Counted from the stretch's first letter, positions 1 to 11,759 are shown. The stretch is DNA of 33,432 bases from Perkinsus chesapeaki (GCA_013115145.1 JAAPAO010000393.1:1-33432); one strand, 5' to 3'. The notes: generated by a model from the sequence alone, not told the origin. Program-made: numbers and translations.

Positions 1-2
1 CC

Positions 3-215
3 TTGACGTTGAGAAAGTCTTTGCCTCATGCGTTACTTATCGCCTCAATTGAAGGCGGATATGATCCTTTACAGACCAGTGAATCTGTGCGGAGCTTAGC
101 GACTGGTCTAAGGAGAATGACGGAGAAAGCTAGGATGCTTGAATTAGAGAAAAGCAATTCTCTTACTAAGGCTGCAATGGTAAGGATTGATGTGATTAGG
201 AATGCTCCCCTGTGA
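3..215 (+). CDS. Open reading frame at left window edge, possibly a 3' terminal exon
   Basis: An open frame of about 70 codons runs in from the left edge and ends with TGA at 213-215. The second half is rich in Glu, Lys and Arg and could form a helix. A GTAAGG at 180 could be a splice donor, so the true end may be earlier. No family is recognised and there is no second line of support. It could be the tail of a gene lying mostly outside the window, or chance. Confidence 0.18.
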   Translation: MTLRKSLPHALLIASIEGGYDPLQTSESVRSLATGLRRMTEKARMLELEKSNSLTKAAMVRIDVIRNAPL

Positions 216-1657
216 TGTGTGTATTTTAGGATGTATGGCGAACTCACGTGTCCCCTCAAGTTGGTTTGTACCGTTCGACAGGATGGAGGATTGGAAATCT
301 ATCAGACTGAGTCGTCTCTTCCCCAGGCAACAACATTACGATGTAGAAGATATATCATTCTATAATATAATGGCTTAACAAAGGCTGGCCTCACTTGCTC
401 ACTTCATTCTTATGGCTTTTGAGTACCATCTGACGTATACCATTCCATCCAATACTAGCAAATGCGTTTTACACTAAATGCTCCGGGTTGAGAGAACTTG
501 AGTTTGCAGTATCCAATACGACATTTAGCTAGCTGCCGGCAGCTAGGCTTCACTGAAGCCTGAAGCCGCTCCAGGCTTCTACGGTGGCCGCCGATTTTTC
601 GGAATTTGAAATTCAAATTTATCGCCAACTCACGAGCTGACTAAGATGTTTGGTGTTTGGTGTCTATTAGCTGAGTAATTGTTTTTCTGATTGACATCTA
701 TTTGCCAAGATGTATTAGCATGGTATGCTAAAAAAGTTGAAGTGGTGTACAAGTCACCGAAGTATTTCACCTTGCCGAGGAATCATCTCTTAGAGTTCAT
801 CAACCGCTACCGCGACTGACATTAGTCGACTCTCAGCTCGTTGGCTATAAAGATGACTTCAAAGGCTTGACCATCACGGGCAAGTCTTGGAAGGGCATCG
901 AACAATCCTTACGATATGGCAACAACCTTCAGAGCACAAGAGTTTTCGGGGAACCGGGACCGTAATGTGTAGGCCTTCTTACGCCACAAGCATATGTCGG
1001 AGTATCCGGCTAATGGGACGGTATTTGCCGAATACTATGTTGTTGCTACACTAATGTATGCCGAATACGGTAACAATCGGTAGTTAGGAATTGACCGGGA
1101 AGTGCGCCCTGCACGCAAGTACAAATGAGAGCAAGCGTCAAACAACAAGTAACATGGTTGTCAGCAGGAGATCTCGCTCTTAACTTGCTAATTTTAGTAA
1201 GTGATTATTGCCAGCATCTCCGGTGCTTGTGGGCTTCTCGATCGGCTAACGCTATGCCTGAATGGTCGGGAGGCAACGGATGTATTGAGCGGCACGCCTA
1301 CATTCTAGGTTCCGAAGCGCGCGCAAAATCGCGCCGGCGGCAGCTATAATAACAATTTTTCTGCAAATTCCGCAATGCAAAAGTTTCACTATACCATAGA
1401 AAAGCCGCCGCCTTAAGGTTTTGCTTAACTATGGTTTCGCAATTGGTTCGGTGAGGCATCACTAGGATACTCATCGATCCTTTGGAACCGTCCCTATTCG
1501 CGATAAGTGACGCCATTGCTCGGTGCTTCTCAACTTGGGCTCTCGTCGTATTATTGATGATATGTTTTCCAAGCCCGGTTGTCATTTGTTGAGTTGATGA
1601 TAAATTTGTCCTGCAACGGGTAGGGTAGGTTAATTCTATCATTTCACTTCGAGCATA
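216..1657. other. Stretch without a recognisable gene upstream of the first aldehyde dehydrogenase
   Basis: I see no conserved protein in either strand here. The minus-strand open frame covering 1298-1882 overlaps the first ALDH exons and looks like a shadow. The notable content is the palindrome cluster at 529-619, listed separately. The last few hundred bases probably hold the promoter and 5' leader of the ALDH gene that starts at 1658. Confidence 0.5.
529..619. repeat. Cluster of four short perfect palindromes
   Basis: Four inverted repeats follow each other. At 529-546 there is a gapless 18-nt palindrome with 9-bp arms centred on CCGG. At 546-560 arms of 7 bp (GGCTTCA/TGAAGCC) flank one base. 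At about 562-577 GAAGCC pairs with GGCTTC across a short loop. At 603-619 arms of 8 bp (AATTTGAA/TTCAAATT) flank one base. The GAAGCC/GGCTTC unit occurs repeatedly. It could be a small hairpin element, a protein-binding site or a structured RNA end. Confidence 0.6.
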
Positions 1658-3818
1658 ATGAGCAAGACCTATCGTGTGCTCATTGGAGGGAAGCTGGGGT
1701 CTACGACTCGGTACTTTCCAAAGCACAACCCGGCCAATGGAAATATGCTCGGGAATGTAAGTCATACTCTCATTTTCCCCAAAACCTGAGTTACTATAAA
1801 TAATCAGATTCCGGAAGCGACTCCTAAGCAAATTGACGCTGCAGTGGCGGCCGCTCAAGAGGCGTTCAAGACGTTTGGCCATACAAAAAAAGCAAATAAT
1901 TTTTGACTGTTGTGATTTGTAACATGCATGCCGTCAGGATGAACGGATCCCCCTACTTCTGGCTTGTTCTGAGGCCATTATGGCCCACTTCACTGAGTTG
2001 GCAGAGCTGCTATGCAATGAGCAAGGAAAGCCGCTGTCTAACGCAAGCAAAGAAGTCGAATGGGCGGCCAGCTGCTTTAAGAAAGCTGCGAGGGTAGGCT
2101 CAAAACAGGTTCCCGAATTCGACGACATAGCTATTGATTGCTAGTTATGTCAGGCGCATGAGAATGAGAAACATTTGTCAGATACCGATCCCGATCAAGC
2201 TCCTTCACGAAGATGGTTCCTGCAGAGTAGAAGTTCGCCATCGACCGGTCGGTCCAGTAGCCGCGATAGTGCCTTGGAATTTTCCCCTCGGAATCGCTGC
2301 TTGTAATCATCATGCAAGCGACGGCTCGGAATGATGGGCTCTCCTAATGTCAGCAAGGGCGGCAAAGGCGTTGGCTTTCGGTAATCCAGTGATCATCAAG
2401 CCATCACCTCAAACCCCGATAACTGCCCTTCGTCTGGGGGAAATCTTGGGCGATATTGTGCCGCCAGGTGTTATACAAGTTGTCACTGGATCTGACTCTC
2501 CGGTGAGCTGCATTATTCGTCTTCCGTCTATTATCTTTCCCGCAGGGTGAGTTCAACGTTGGAGACTACTTGGTACGCCACTCTGGTATTCGCAAGGTGT
2601 CATTTACAGGAAGTGTCAAGACGGGTAGGAAAGACAGTGTCACACCTGACTGACTAAAAACCTCAATCGTGATGCGCTGATGTCAAACGTCACTCGTTCA
2701 GTACAATATTCAATTGTCGAGCCGCTCTATTAATCTATTTGTCCTAGGAGCTCAAGTTTAGGTAAAAGCGTGTTGGCCAGCTCCGTGAATGACCTGACAA
2801 GATGCACTTTGGAACTGGGTGGAAATGATCCGGCAATTGTTTTGGCCGACGCCGACGTTACACAAGTCGTGACCCCAATACTGAGGGCAGCATTCATGAA
2901 CTCTGGACAGGTCGACTTACAGTCTCCTGAAGGTCAGTTCTGACTCTAGTTCTTGTATGTAGGTTTGCAGTGCCATCAAGCGTATCTATGTGCATGCTGC
3001 AATTTACGAGAAGTTCGTTGAAGCAGCATCGATTGAAGTAAAGAAGCTCAGCAGTCTTGTGGGTGATGGAATGGACCCAAACGTTAAGTGAGAAACGTTT
3101 CCTTTGGCGTCTAGGCCTTAACCATTGTGATATATCAGGTATGGTCCTATTAATAATGAGATGCAATACAACAGGGTCCGAGAGTTGGTCGCAGATGCTA
3201 CCAGTCATGGAGGCTGCGTGGTCCAGGGAGAACTGCACGCGAATCTTCCCAAGAATGGGTAGGCATTACTCTCGAAAGCGAATCCGCTCGTATCCCTCTA
3301 AGGTTCTTCATGGCTCCCGCTATCGTCACCGGCATTACTGATGGAGTCCGTCTAGTGGATGAAGAGCAGTTTGGGCCAGTCGTGCCGATAATGAAGTCAG
3401 CGTATTACTTAGTTGTTAAGATGACTGTAAACAGGTACACGGACGAGAGTGAAGTTATTTCTCGTGCTAATGGAACCCCTTATGGATTATCGGCATCAGT
3501 GTGGGGGAGTGACAGTACCATGCTCAATCGAGTAGCTGAACAGATCCTTGCTGGAGTCGTTCATATCAACAGTCACGGACCGAGTAAGAGATTCCTCCCA
3601 ATAAGGAGTTCCTCTCATGATCCAAATTGGATCATCCAATATCAAATGACCCTTCGCGTCCTGTTTCTACTGGTTTATTCATTGACTGTTCAGGAGCGAA
3701 TTATGATAATCCTTTCGGTGGATTCAAGGACTCTGGACTTGGTCGAGAGGGCGACTACTCGGATGCCGATCTCCTTGCCTATACTGAGATGCAAACTATA
3801 GCTGTTGCCATGCCATGA
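1658..3818 (+). CDS. Aldehyde dehydrogenase, tandem copy 1 (12 exons, 482 aa)
   Basis: NAD(P)-dependent oxidation of an aldehyde to the acid. Exons: 1658-1756, 1808-1891, 1938-2093, 2182-2302, 2354-2502, 2546-2624, 2762-2910, 2963-3087, 3139-3258, 3303-3395, 3435-3583, 3694-3818; the sum is 1449 nt, the usual family length. Visible signatures are PWNFP, the KPS cofactor motif, FTGS, catalytic base Glu247 in LELGGND, nucleophile Cys281 just after an intron (GQ/VC), EEQFGPV and NPFGGFKDSG. The NSGQVC-AIKR-YVH style and YGPINNEMQY place it near bacterial AldA-like/succinate-semialdehyde-type ALDHs; the substrate is unknown. No targeting peptide is seen, so a cytosolic enzyme is likely. The start ATG is the first in exon 1 and matches the position used in copy 2. 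Intron 2 (1892-1937) begins with GC, not GT. Confidence 0.93.
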
Positions 3819-5376
3819 GTCCAGCGGTAAGCTTTCCAAGACGCATAGTATTATTGCAAATCGTGGGTTGTAGTTGAATTTTTTCAAGCCAGGGTGAGTG
3901 AGATGCGTTATAAACACGGATTTATTCTATCGCCCGCGAGTTGCACAGACGGCGAGAAGGACGGCCATCGAGGCTGCCGGCGTCATACTAGACTCTAACA
4001 TCATCAGGGAAGATTACATCAGTCACGATATTCCATATCTGAAGTACTTTACTACTGTATGGGAAGCTTACACACAGCAGATATTTCCATTTGTGATAGT
4101 TCATAATTCATGGAAAAGACAGTTAGCGGGACACGATATGGTGTCGAAGTTCGACAGTCGAACAATGATGATCATTGAATGATCTGTTTTACGCTTGGCT
4201 GGGGAATCCTGCTCACTGGTTGCAATTGTATGTCGATTGTGTACAGGAAACATATTCGCTCAATGATTCTCTTTTACGCATGCCAAGGGCGGAAGAGTCG
4301 AGTTAACGACTGCGGGTGGGACTTAAGGTTACCATCAATGGAGCCGAGAAGCTTGAATGGAGAAGCAAGGCGCCCTGGCTTGAGAGTTTAAGATCGAGGC
4401 GACATGTGCGCAGGAAGTTGATGAGAGGGCAAGATGAATTAGAATACGGTCCTATTCTGCTTACTTGAGGGTGTCCGTGTGTAGTTTTGATACAACCCAG
4501 TAAATATGTTTGACTTCGGTTAGTTGTATCACGGTTGATTTTTCCCCACCCACTGCCACCCGTTTGGGCAGGTATCATTGAGCGTATTATCCTTGCTTGA
4601 CGCCTCATCGGACAGGGCTCGAGAATGGAAGAATTGCGGGATCCGAACTTTAGACACACGAATATCGATTGCACTCGCGCACGGTGCTCATATGCAGCCA
4701 CGCACAATGCATGTACGCTTTCAGTCCCTCAAGCCTCACCTTAACTTGAGTCCTCCTTCTCATCTCGAATCAGGAGTGGTATCTAACTCCCGAAGGTTAT
4801 TGGTCTATATTTACGGTTATATTTTAATGGCTTGTCGGGCTCAGACCTTTAAAGGTCAATTTATAGATAAAGGATCGACATGATTTGCTGCAACTGGGAG
4901 TGATCTTTCATTCATGTCTTCCCTGAAGAATCCAGGACCACAGATTTCCGCAGATTTACACTTTGGTTTATTCCATGACATGGAATCCGTGCTGTTGGGG
5001 TTGGTTACACCTTCCCACGATCGTCACTTTCTGCTTCGCGCGCACGAACAATGGAGCGCACGGCGCTCAACGAGCACCTGTCGCGGAGTTAATCGACGTT
5101 CTCCTGAAGGGCGCTATATTGAGTTGACCTACCAGCTCGTTTGAAGTCTTTCTCCTAGCTGCTTTCGTCGATCTGATTTTGTCACTGGGTTCAAATGCGA
5201 TACATCGTTAAGGACCTTTCTCCTTGGAGTCGGGTTGTGCGTGCAGCACAGCGTGCTCACCAGTGGGACGCTGCAACTGTTGTATCCCAACAGGAACAGA
5301 GGTCAGCTTGGAACTCTGAGCGGTACAGTACGATAATATGTAGAGTAGGGAGAACATTTGTTTTTTACCCAAACAT
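3819..5376. other. Spacer between the two ALDH copies
   Basis: No conserved protein is recognisable. The longest + strand open frame (3898-4182, 94 codons) has no family resemblance and no neighbouring exons that extend it. I saw no clear similarity to the region upstream of copy 1, so the duplicated unit appears to be the gene rather than a larger block. The 3' part presumably holds the promoter of copy 2. Confidence 0.45.
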
Positions 5377-7496
5377 ATGAGCATGGTCTATCGCATGAGT
5401 AACGGAGGAAAACATATATCGACTGCGCAGCACTTTCCGAAGTACAACCCAGCTAACGGAGAACTACTAGCAGAGGTGGGTGGGCTTCTCGTTCCCTTCA
5501 AGCAGTATGTCCGTTATTATGTTACCTTTACCGACTAGGTTCCGCAAGCTACCCCCGAACAAGTCGACAGCGCTGTTGCGGCCGCTCAAGCCGCATTCGA
5601 GACGTTCAGTTGCACGAAGAAAGTGAAATGCGTCTCGGTTGTCAAAGATAGCGGGCATGCTGTCAGGAAGAGAGACACCCAACCTTGTTGGCCTGCTCGG
5701 AGATAATTACGAATAGATTTGCTGAATTGTCAGAGTTGTTATGTAAAGAGCAGGGAAAGCCTATATCTTCCGCTCAGGAAGAGGTTGAATGGGCAGCAGA
5801 CTGTTTCAAGAGAGCAACAAGTGTAGGCCAGAGAGCGCGTCGCCGATTCGTTAACAAATCCAGGGTGGCTTGATTATCAGATATCGATACCTACCAAAGT
5901 CCTGTATAGTGACGAAGATTACAGGGTCGAGGTCCGCCACCGCCCGGTCGGCCCGGTCGCCGTCATAGTGCCTTGGAATTTTCCTCTCGGAATTGCAGCC
6001 TGTAGTTCTCATAACGGCCATTACCAAGGCCGAGCAGTACGTTGCTTCGTTTCAGTCCAGGCGGCACGGGCCATGGCTTTCGGTAATCCAGTGATCATCA
6101 AGCCATCACCTCAAACCCCGATAACTGCCCTTCGTCTGGGGGAAATCTTGGGCGATATTGTGCCGCCAGGTGTTATACAAGTTGTCACTGGATCTGACTC
6201 TCCTGTAAGCTGCATTATTCGTCTTCCGTCTATTATCTTTCCCGCAGGGTGAGTTCAACGTTGGAGACTACTTGGTACGCCACTCTGGTATTCGCAAGGT
6301 GTCATTTACAGGAAGTGTCAAGACGGGTAGGAAAGACAGTGTCACACCTGACTGACTAAAAACCTCAATCGTGATGCGCTGATGTCAAACGTCACTCGTT
6401 CAGTACAATATTCAATTGTCGAGCCGCTCTATTGATCTATTTGTCCTAGGAGCTCAAGTTTAGGTAAAAGCGTGTTGGCCAGCTCCGTGAATGACCTGAC
6501 AAGATGCACTTTGGAACTGGGTGGAAATGATCCGGCAATTGTTTTGGCCGACGCCGACATTACACAAGTCGTGACCCCAATACTGAGGGCAGCATTCATG
6601 AACTCTGGACAGGTCTGACTTATAGTTTCTTGAAGCTGCCAGTTCTCGTATGTAGGTTTGCAGTGCCATCAAGCGTATCTATGTACACGCCTCACTTTAC
6701 GAGAAGTTCGTTGAAGCAGCATCGATCGAAGTAAAGAAGCTCAGCAGCCTTGTGGGTGATGGAATGGACCCAAACGTTAAGTGAGAAACGTTTCCTTTGA
6801 CGTCCAGGCCTTAACCATTGTGATATATCAGGTATGGTCCTATTAATAATGAGATGCAATACAACAGAGTCCGAGAGTTGGTCGCAGATGCTATCAGTCA
6901 TGGAGGCTGCGTGGTCCAGGGAGAACTGCACGCGAATCTTCCCAAGAATGGGTAGGCATTACTCTCGAAAGCGAATCCACCCGTATCCTTCTAAGGTTCT
7001 TCATGGCTCCCGCTATCGTCACCGGCATTACTGATGGAGTCCGTCTAGTGGATGAAGAGCAGTTTGGGCCAGTCGTGCCGATAATGAAGTCAGCGTATTA
7101 CTTAGTTGTTAAGATGACTGTAAACAGGTATACGGACGAGAGTGAAGTTATTTCTCGTGCTAATGGAACCCCTTATGGATTATCGGCATCAGTGTGGGGG
7201 AGTGACAGTACCATGCTCAATCGAGTAGCTGAACAGATCCTTGCTGGAGTCGTTCATATCAACAGTCACGGACCGAGTAAGAAATTCCTTCCAATAAGGA
7301 GTTCCTCTCAAATTTCAACATGAAAGGGCCCTATGCGTACTCTTCACATATTTGGTTCACTGGTTGTTCAGGAGGGGACTATGACGAGCCCGGCGGAGGT
7401 TTCAAGGATTCTGGACTTGGTCGAGAGGGAGACTACTCGGATGCCGATCTAATTGCTTATACTGAGATGCAAACTATTACTGTTGCCACTGGATAG
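5377..7496 (+). CDS. Aldehyde dehydrogenase, tandem copy 2 (12 exons, 482 aa)
   Basis: Same family, exon number, exon lengths and intron phases as copy 1. Exons: 5377-5475, 5539-5622, 5667-5822, 5881-6001, 6056-6204, 6248-6326, 6464-6612, 6656-6780, 6832-6951, 6996-7088, 7128-7276, 7372-7496. Catalytic Glu247 and Cys281 are present. Exons 5-7 and most of 8-11, with their introns, are nearly identical to copy 1, while exons 1-4 and 12 differ at many positions. In the last exon the conserved NPFGG of copy 1 reads EPGGG, so the Phe of this family motif is lost; activity may be altered. Intron 2 has a normal GT donor. The reading frame is intact, so this is a gene and not an obvious pseudogene. 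Confidence 0.92.
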
Positions 7497-9072
7497 TGTT
7501 TTTGCTTCTTCTTCCACTTTTTACAGTCAATCAGTGCTATCGGTTGCCGGAATTGCTGAATCACTATCAACTGGTGACCATTGTGACCATTGTTGCATTG
7601 GCAGTGCGTGAATATCGACCGAGTCGGGAGAAAGAATAGCTCAATGGAAATAACAAATATTGTGATGTAGCAGAACAGGAGAACTTTCCGCTATTCAGTA
7701 ACCTACACCTACTGGCTATCATCCATGAGAAAGTGCGGACCTTCTAGCACACAACAGGTTGAATCGCTTAAACCCCGCTTCCTCCGAGGAAGTTTATCGG
7801 TTAGATGTACTAAACCACTCTGCCGCTGACGGTTTCAAGACACTGCTCGGATTCTGTCAATGCAACCCATGTAGGTGACTCAAGATCCGTTATTCCAGAC
7901 GGGAGCCTTTCAAAAACGTTGTGCTGTATCCGACCGTGCCGACTCAATCTACTGTACTGCTTCATGTCAATCCTAGCTCGTGTGAGATTCGTTACTTGAT
8001 GATTGGTCATATCCCATTATTGTCCCATGCACATCCGATAGTACCCCTACAAAACGAAATGTAACATTACTGTACTATTAACGAAGTACAGAGTATAGCA
8101 TCACCAGGGTTTCTCACTCCCCACAGGGCGTTTTAAATCGACCAAGTTGAAGTATAACACAAGTAAGCCTCCTCTACACAGAACTTTCCAACGCAACATC
8201 ATCCATTTGTAACCATTGATGACTTATGAAAAAGGCAGCTAGGGTCGCATGATAGCACCACTAGCCACGCGATGCGATATCCAACCAAGTCACACTCATA
8301 AACTCTGAATACACTCCTGGCCAGTAATGGTTATTATTAGCAGTAATGAAGATCACTGGATACGATGCTGATCGCAACCAAAACGGAGGTTCACAACCAC
8401 GCTTCAATAACCGCTGTCAAGGAGTTACACGGGCGTTGAAAACACAGTAATAACTACCATCTGTTGGTAACGCACGAGAAGGCAAGAGATGACATTTCAA
8501 TGCTACGGACAAAAACATACTTTTTCAATCTTGTCATCAACATCTTGACTCATATAGGGATACAGGAAATTATCGCGAGAAATATTATCACTACTCAAAC
8601 ACCAGTAGGTCTTGCTGCTGCCGGAAATCCCGGAACATTATTCTTCCTCGCATACTACTAAGATGATAACGACGTCAATAGAAGCAGCAGCTGTTATAGC
8701 ATAGTAGCAGCAACAACCAGACGTATAGGACGGTGGACAATAGAACAACACACTTGTGATGACTTGTGTCTTAGCCGGCAAACTGCCACTGCTTTTCAAC
8801 ATCAATACGCATATCATCTACTAAGTTATAAAGGAGGAGTAGCTGGGGATTGGCAGTTACTCGATAGGGATCATTTATAAGGTGTTAAGCAGCGGAGCAA
8901 CAGCAGCAGCAGTAGCTTCAGGGTCATCTTACAAATATAGCCAACACCACCACCACCACAACCACCACCGACTGCTCTAGCGCTATTAAACTACTACAAG
9001 ACCAGTGGAGTTAATATCATCATAGTCAAAATCTACTTATAAGTAGGATGACTTTCACATAAAGATTTACCT
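7497..9072. other. Long intergenic stretch between convergent genes
   Basis: This lies between the end of ALDH copy 2 (+) and the end of the minus-strand gene at 9073, so it should hold two 3' ends. No conserved protein is visible. An open frame at 8464-8661 has no support. Low-complexity CAN/CAC triplet runs occur near 8890-8975. Confidence 0.5.
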
Positions 9073-10559
9073 CTATTGGAGCCAATCTATTAGCTCCAAT
9101 GCAACCACCAATTCATCGAATTTGATGGCTTGTACTACACCACTATCATGAGGTGCTTCACCCTTATCGGTGCTCAGCTTGGCAGCATCGAAATCAACAT
9201 AGTAAGCGTTGCCCATGAGGACCTTAGTACCGCTGCAAACACCACCGATGCTGATGCGGAACTTCATACGAGCTCCCTGGGGGCAGTCGAGCTCAACGGC
9301 AACACAACCGGGCGCGGATTTGCCAGAAATGCCGAAAGGGAAGAACTTGAACTTCATTGGTGGACCAGGAGTGAAGTCGTCAAGAGGTAACCGAAAGGTT
9401 GCGCTGACCAAGCCTTCACCAGGAGCAATAGTCTTCAGTTGGTCACGGACTGCACCAAGATTCCAGCTAACCTTGCGGAGTTGGGCGTTGACACGAACTC
9501 CCTGTTGGAGATGGGCATTTCTAAAGAGTTGTTCAATACTACTGCTGTTGGTACCAAATGCCTTCGACTGGATGGGTGACTGAGCAGACATCTTCTGTTG
9601 GCTTTGATGGGGTACAAACGGCGGGGCAGATGCGGACAAAGACGATTGGCATGGGACAAATGCAGGAGCGTCAGCAGACAAGGGTGTTGTCGGATGACGT
9701 GGCTTGCCATTCCTAGAAGAGTGCCTACGATAATAATAAACATATAGCGTATAGTTGTTGGAGTTGTAGCTTACTTAGATGATTTCTCACTACTGTCGCT
9801 CGTGGCCACATTGCCACTGGCGGTAGCAGCCTCCATCTGAGCTTGAGCATTAGCGAGCAAATTGGTAAGGGAAATCTTCTGTTGCTCCTTCGTTGACTTA
9901 TCCACGGGCTTCTTGGTGGGGCTGCCGATATGAAGCTGCTTCTTGATGAGTGCTGTGGCATCTACTGCTGTTGGAGAGCTGCCAGCCGAAACGGCTACTG
10001 CTGTAGTGGTGGTGGACGAGGAGGAAGCCATGACTAGACGGGCGTCCATAGTCTCAATAGAATTGAACTTGCCATTATCGTCTTTAATCTCCCATCTAAA
10101 CTCACAATCCGACTTGTTAACAGGTTTAACGCACCGAGCCACAACGAAAAAGCTACCCTCAGAAGAGTCCCCATCCAGCCATCCTACAACCCAGCCAGCT
10201 AGGCCGCCGCTGCTGCTGCAGTCATCAGCACCCTTTGGAGAGGTGCCTAGCTCAGGGACACCCTCACCATAACACATTATTTTTTTACCCCCTACAGACT
10301 TCCCCGCATCACTGGTAGTCTTGGTATAACGAAATTGCCATTTCTTGTCCATATTATCGATAGTGGAGGATGACTGTAGTACGTAGCTTCCATTGATGTC
10401 ATTGGCGTAGCAACCAGTGGCACCACTAAGTTGGACATGGCTCGGGAAGGACACAGCGGTGGTCGAAGGGGGTTGACCAGAGGCACCGTTGGCCGTGACG
10501 GCAGGTTTACCAGTAGAGTTTTGGGGGGTATCATGGGAGCTTGCGAGAACCAAAGGCAT
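9073..10559 (-). CDS. Two-exon protein with two PAM2-like motifs and a C-terminal beta-rich domain (478 aa)
   Basis: Exon 1 10559-9775, intron 9774-9725 (50 nt, GTAAGC...TAG), exon 2 9724-9073; the phase fits (aa/g). The start is the first ATG of the open frame; the frame upstream of it uses GTG only, and a further 5' exon is possible. Residues about 45-190 contain a Trp/Gly/Cys-rich module with an NGSY-VLQ motif and a WVVGWLDGD segment. Residues 277-286 (LSADAPAFVP) and 291-300 (LSASAPPFVP) both fit the PAM2 pattern L-x-x-x-A-x-x-F-x-P, known to bind the MLLE domain of poly(A)-binding protein. The C-terminal 160 residues look beta-rich with FKFFPFG and a Cys-Pro-Gly patch, faintly like a MATH-type fold. 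No signal peptide or membrane segment. Function unknown; link to mRNA is inference from the motifs. Confidence 0.8.
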
Positions 10560-11174
10560 GGATTCAATGGCCTTCGTTACATTAACTACGATAGAGAGCA
10601 CAAGCCACGAACAGCATCGGGATGACGGAGGCGACTGTGCGACACAAGCTAGGAGACAGCAGCACTGACGATGGCTTTGGACTCAAGATCTACCTACGGT
10701 AGGCAGAGGCAATCTAAGGCAGGTAGAGTGCACTATACGAAACCAAACGAGCTAGGAATGCACAATACTGTAGGGAACCGCCGCAACCGAGAAGAGCTTA
10801 GCCTAGGAGACGAAGGAAAAGGCAGACCCGATTCGTGAAACTTAACCTATCGATTGCTATTGAGAGGGCGTACCCCTTCATCATATCAGCTAACCTAACA
10901 GCTAACAACAGTACCGATCTTGGCGGTATCCTCAACTAGGACCTTTCGACAGAAACAGCCGAGGATGCTGCCGGCGGGCGAGAAAAGCTTTACGACGGAG
11001 CGAAGCTTATCAACGAATTTTCGAGGAGAGGGTGACCTGTTTTGAAGTTCAGCCAGAAATGCTCTTTACACTTAAAATGCGTTGCTAAAATCGAATCTGC
11101 ATCCCAGAATGGATTTAATGAAGAGTAGATGAAACTTTTGCAGCAGTAGCATTGAATAGTATTATATATCGTCA
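10560..11174. other. Intergenic region between divergent genes
   Basis: The minus-strand gene ends its 5' side at 10559 and the + strand gene starts at 11175, so these 615 bases should hold the 5' regions of both. No conserved protein is seen. An additional short 5' exon of the PAM2-motif gene could lie near 10600. Confidence 0.45.
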
Positions 11175-11708
11175 ATGGCTTCCCTCGAAACAACCAATCC
11201 CCATTCATCCAGCTTTGTCCCTAAAGTGTATGAAGCACCAAAAGGGGCCTCACCGAAGGAGCAGTCTCTAGCCAAGTGGAAGTAATAGGAGGCTTATAGG
11301 CACCACCACCACCGGCATTCACCTACTTGGACAGGTCAGCCGCTGGGTGCCCCATCTACGAGGATGCGAAGCCTCGGATGACCTTCGAATTTAATAATCA
11401 TGATTTTGTGCTGGCCGATGTCCGTCTGATGCGCGTCCAGGACAGCGACGACGGTGTCCGCTTGGAACTCTTCTATGATGGAGAGATTGCGGATGTTGGT
11501 AGGTCCTAGGTTCGATCCTCGGGTCCGGCAGCATTCTAGGGCAGGCACTGATTTACAGGGGTTCGTAGACGCCATACAGGCTTCGGTGTCGAAGGGATTG
11601 CAGGAGCGGAAAATGCAGAGGTTCCGTCACATGCTGGAGAGGAAGGAAGCTGGTCACAAAGAGGAGTGGGAGAAATATATGAAAGAAGTAAACCCTCGAG
11701 CCCAGTAG
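11175..11708 (+). CDS. Small three-exon orphan protein (144 aa)
   Basis: Exons 11175-11281, 11335-11498 and 11545-11708, joined through introns of 53 nt (GTAATA...ACAG) and 46 nt (GTAGGT...GCAG) with matching phases. The protein is hydrophilic. The N terminus is Ser/Pro-rich with SFVPKVYEAP. The middle is acidic (MTFEFNNHDFVLADV and RVQDSDDG) and looks like beta strands. The last 45 residues are Lys/Glu/Arg-rich (LQERKMQRFRHMLERKEAG) and should be helical. No signal peptide or membrane segment. No family recognised. It sits 51 bp upstream of a small membrane-protein gene on the same strand. Alternative acceptors exist at 11558 but break the frame. Confidence 0.65.
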
Positions 11709-11759
11709 CATGCCTATTGCTGATAACAGACTAATGAGAAAGGGGATGTAGAGATCAAA

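Noticed and set aside
1298-1882. Minus-strand open frame of 194 codons
   Set aside because: It covers exons 1-2 of ALDH copy 1 on the other strand, has no family features, and the + strand exons are strongly supported.
9130-9583. Two + strand open frames of 86 and 124 codons
   Set aside because: They are antisense to the C-terminal exon of the PAM2-motif gene; composition and lack of motifs mark them as shadows.
11499-11544. tRNA T-arm-like GGTTCGATCC in an intron of the 144-aa orphan
   Set aside because: No matching acceptor, D or anticodon stems surround it, so it is not a tRNA.
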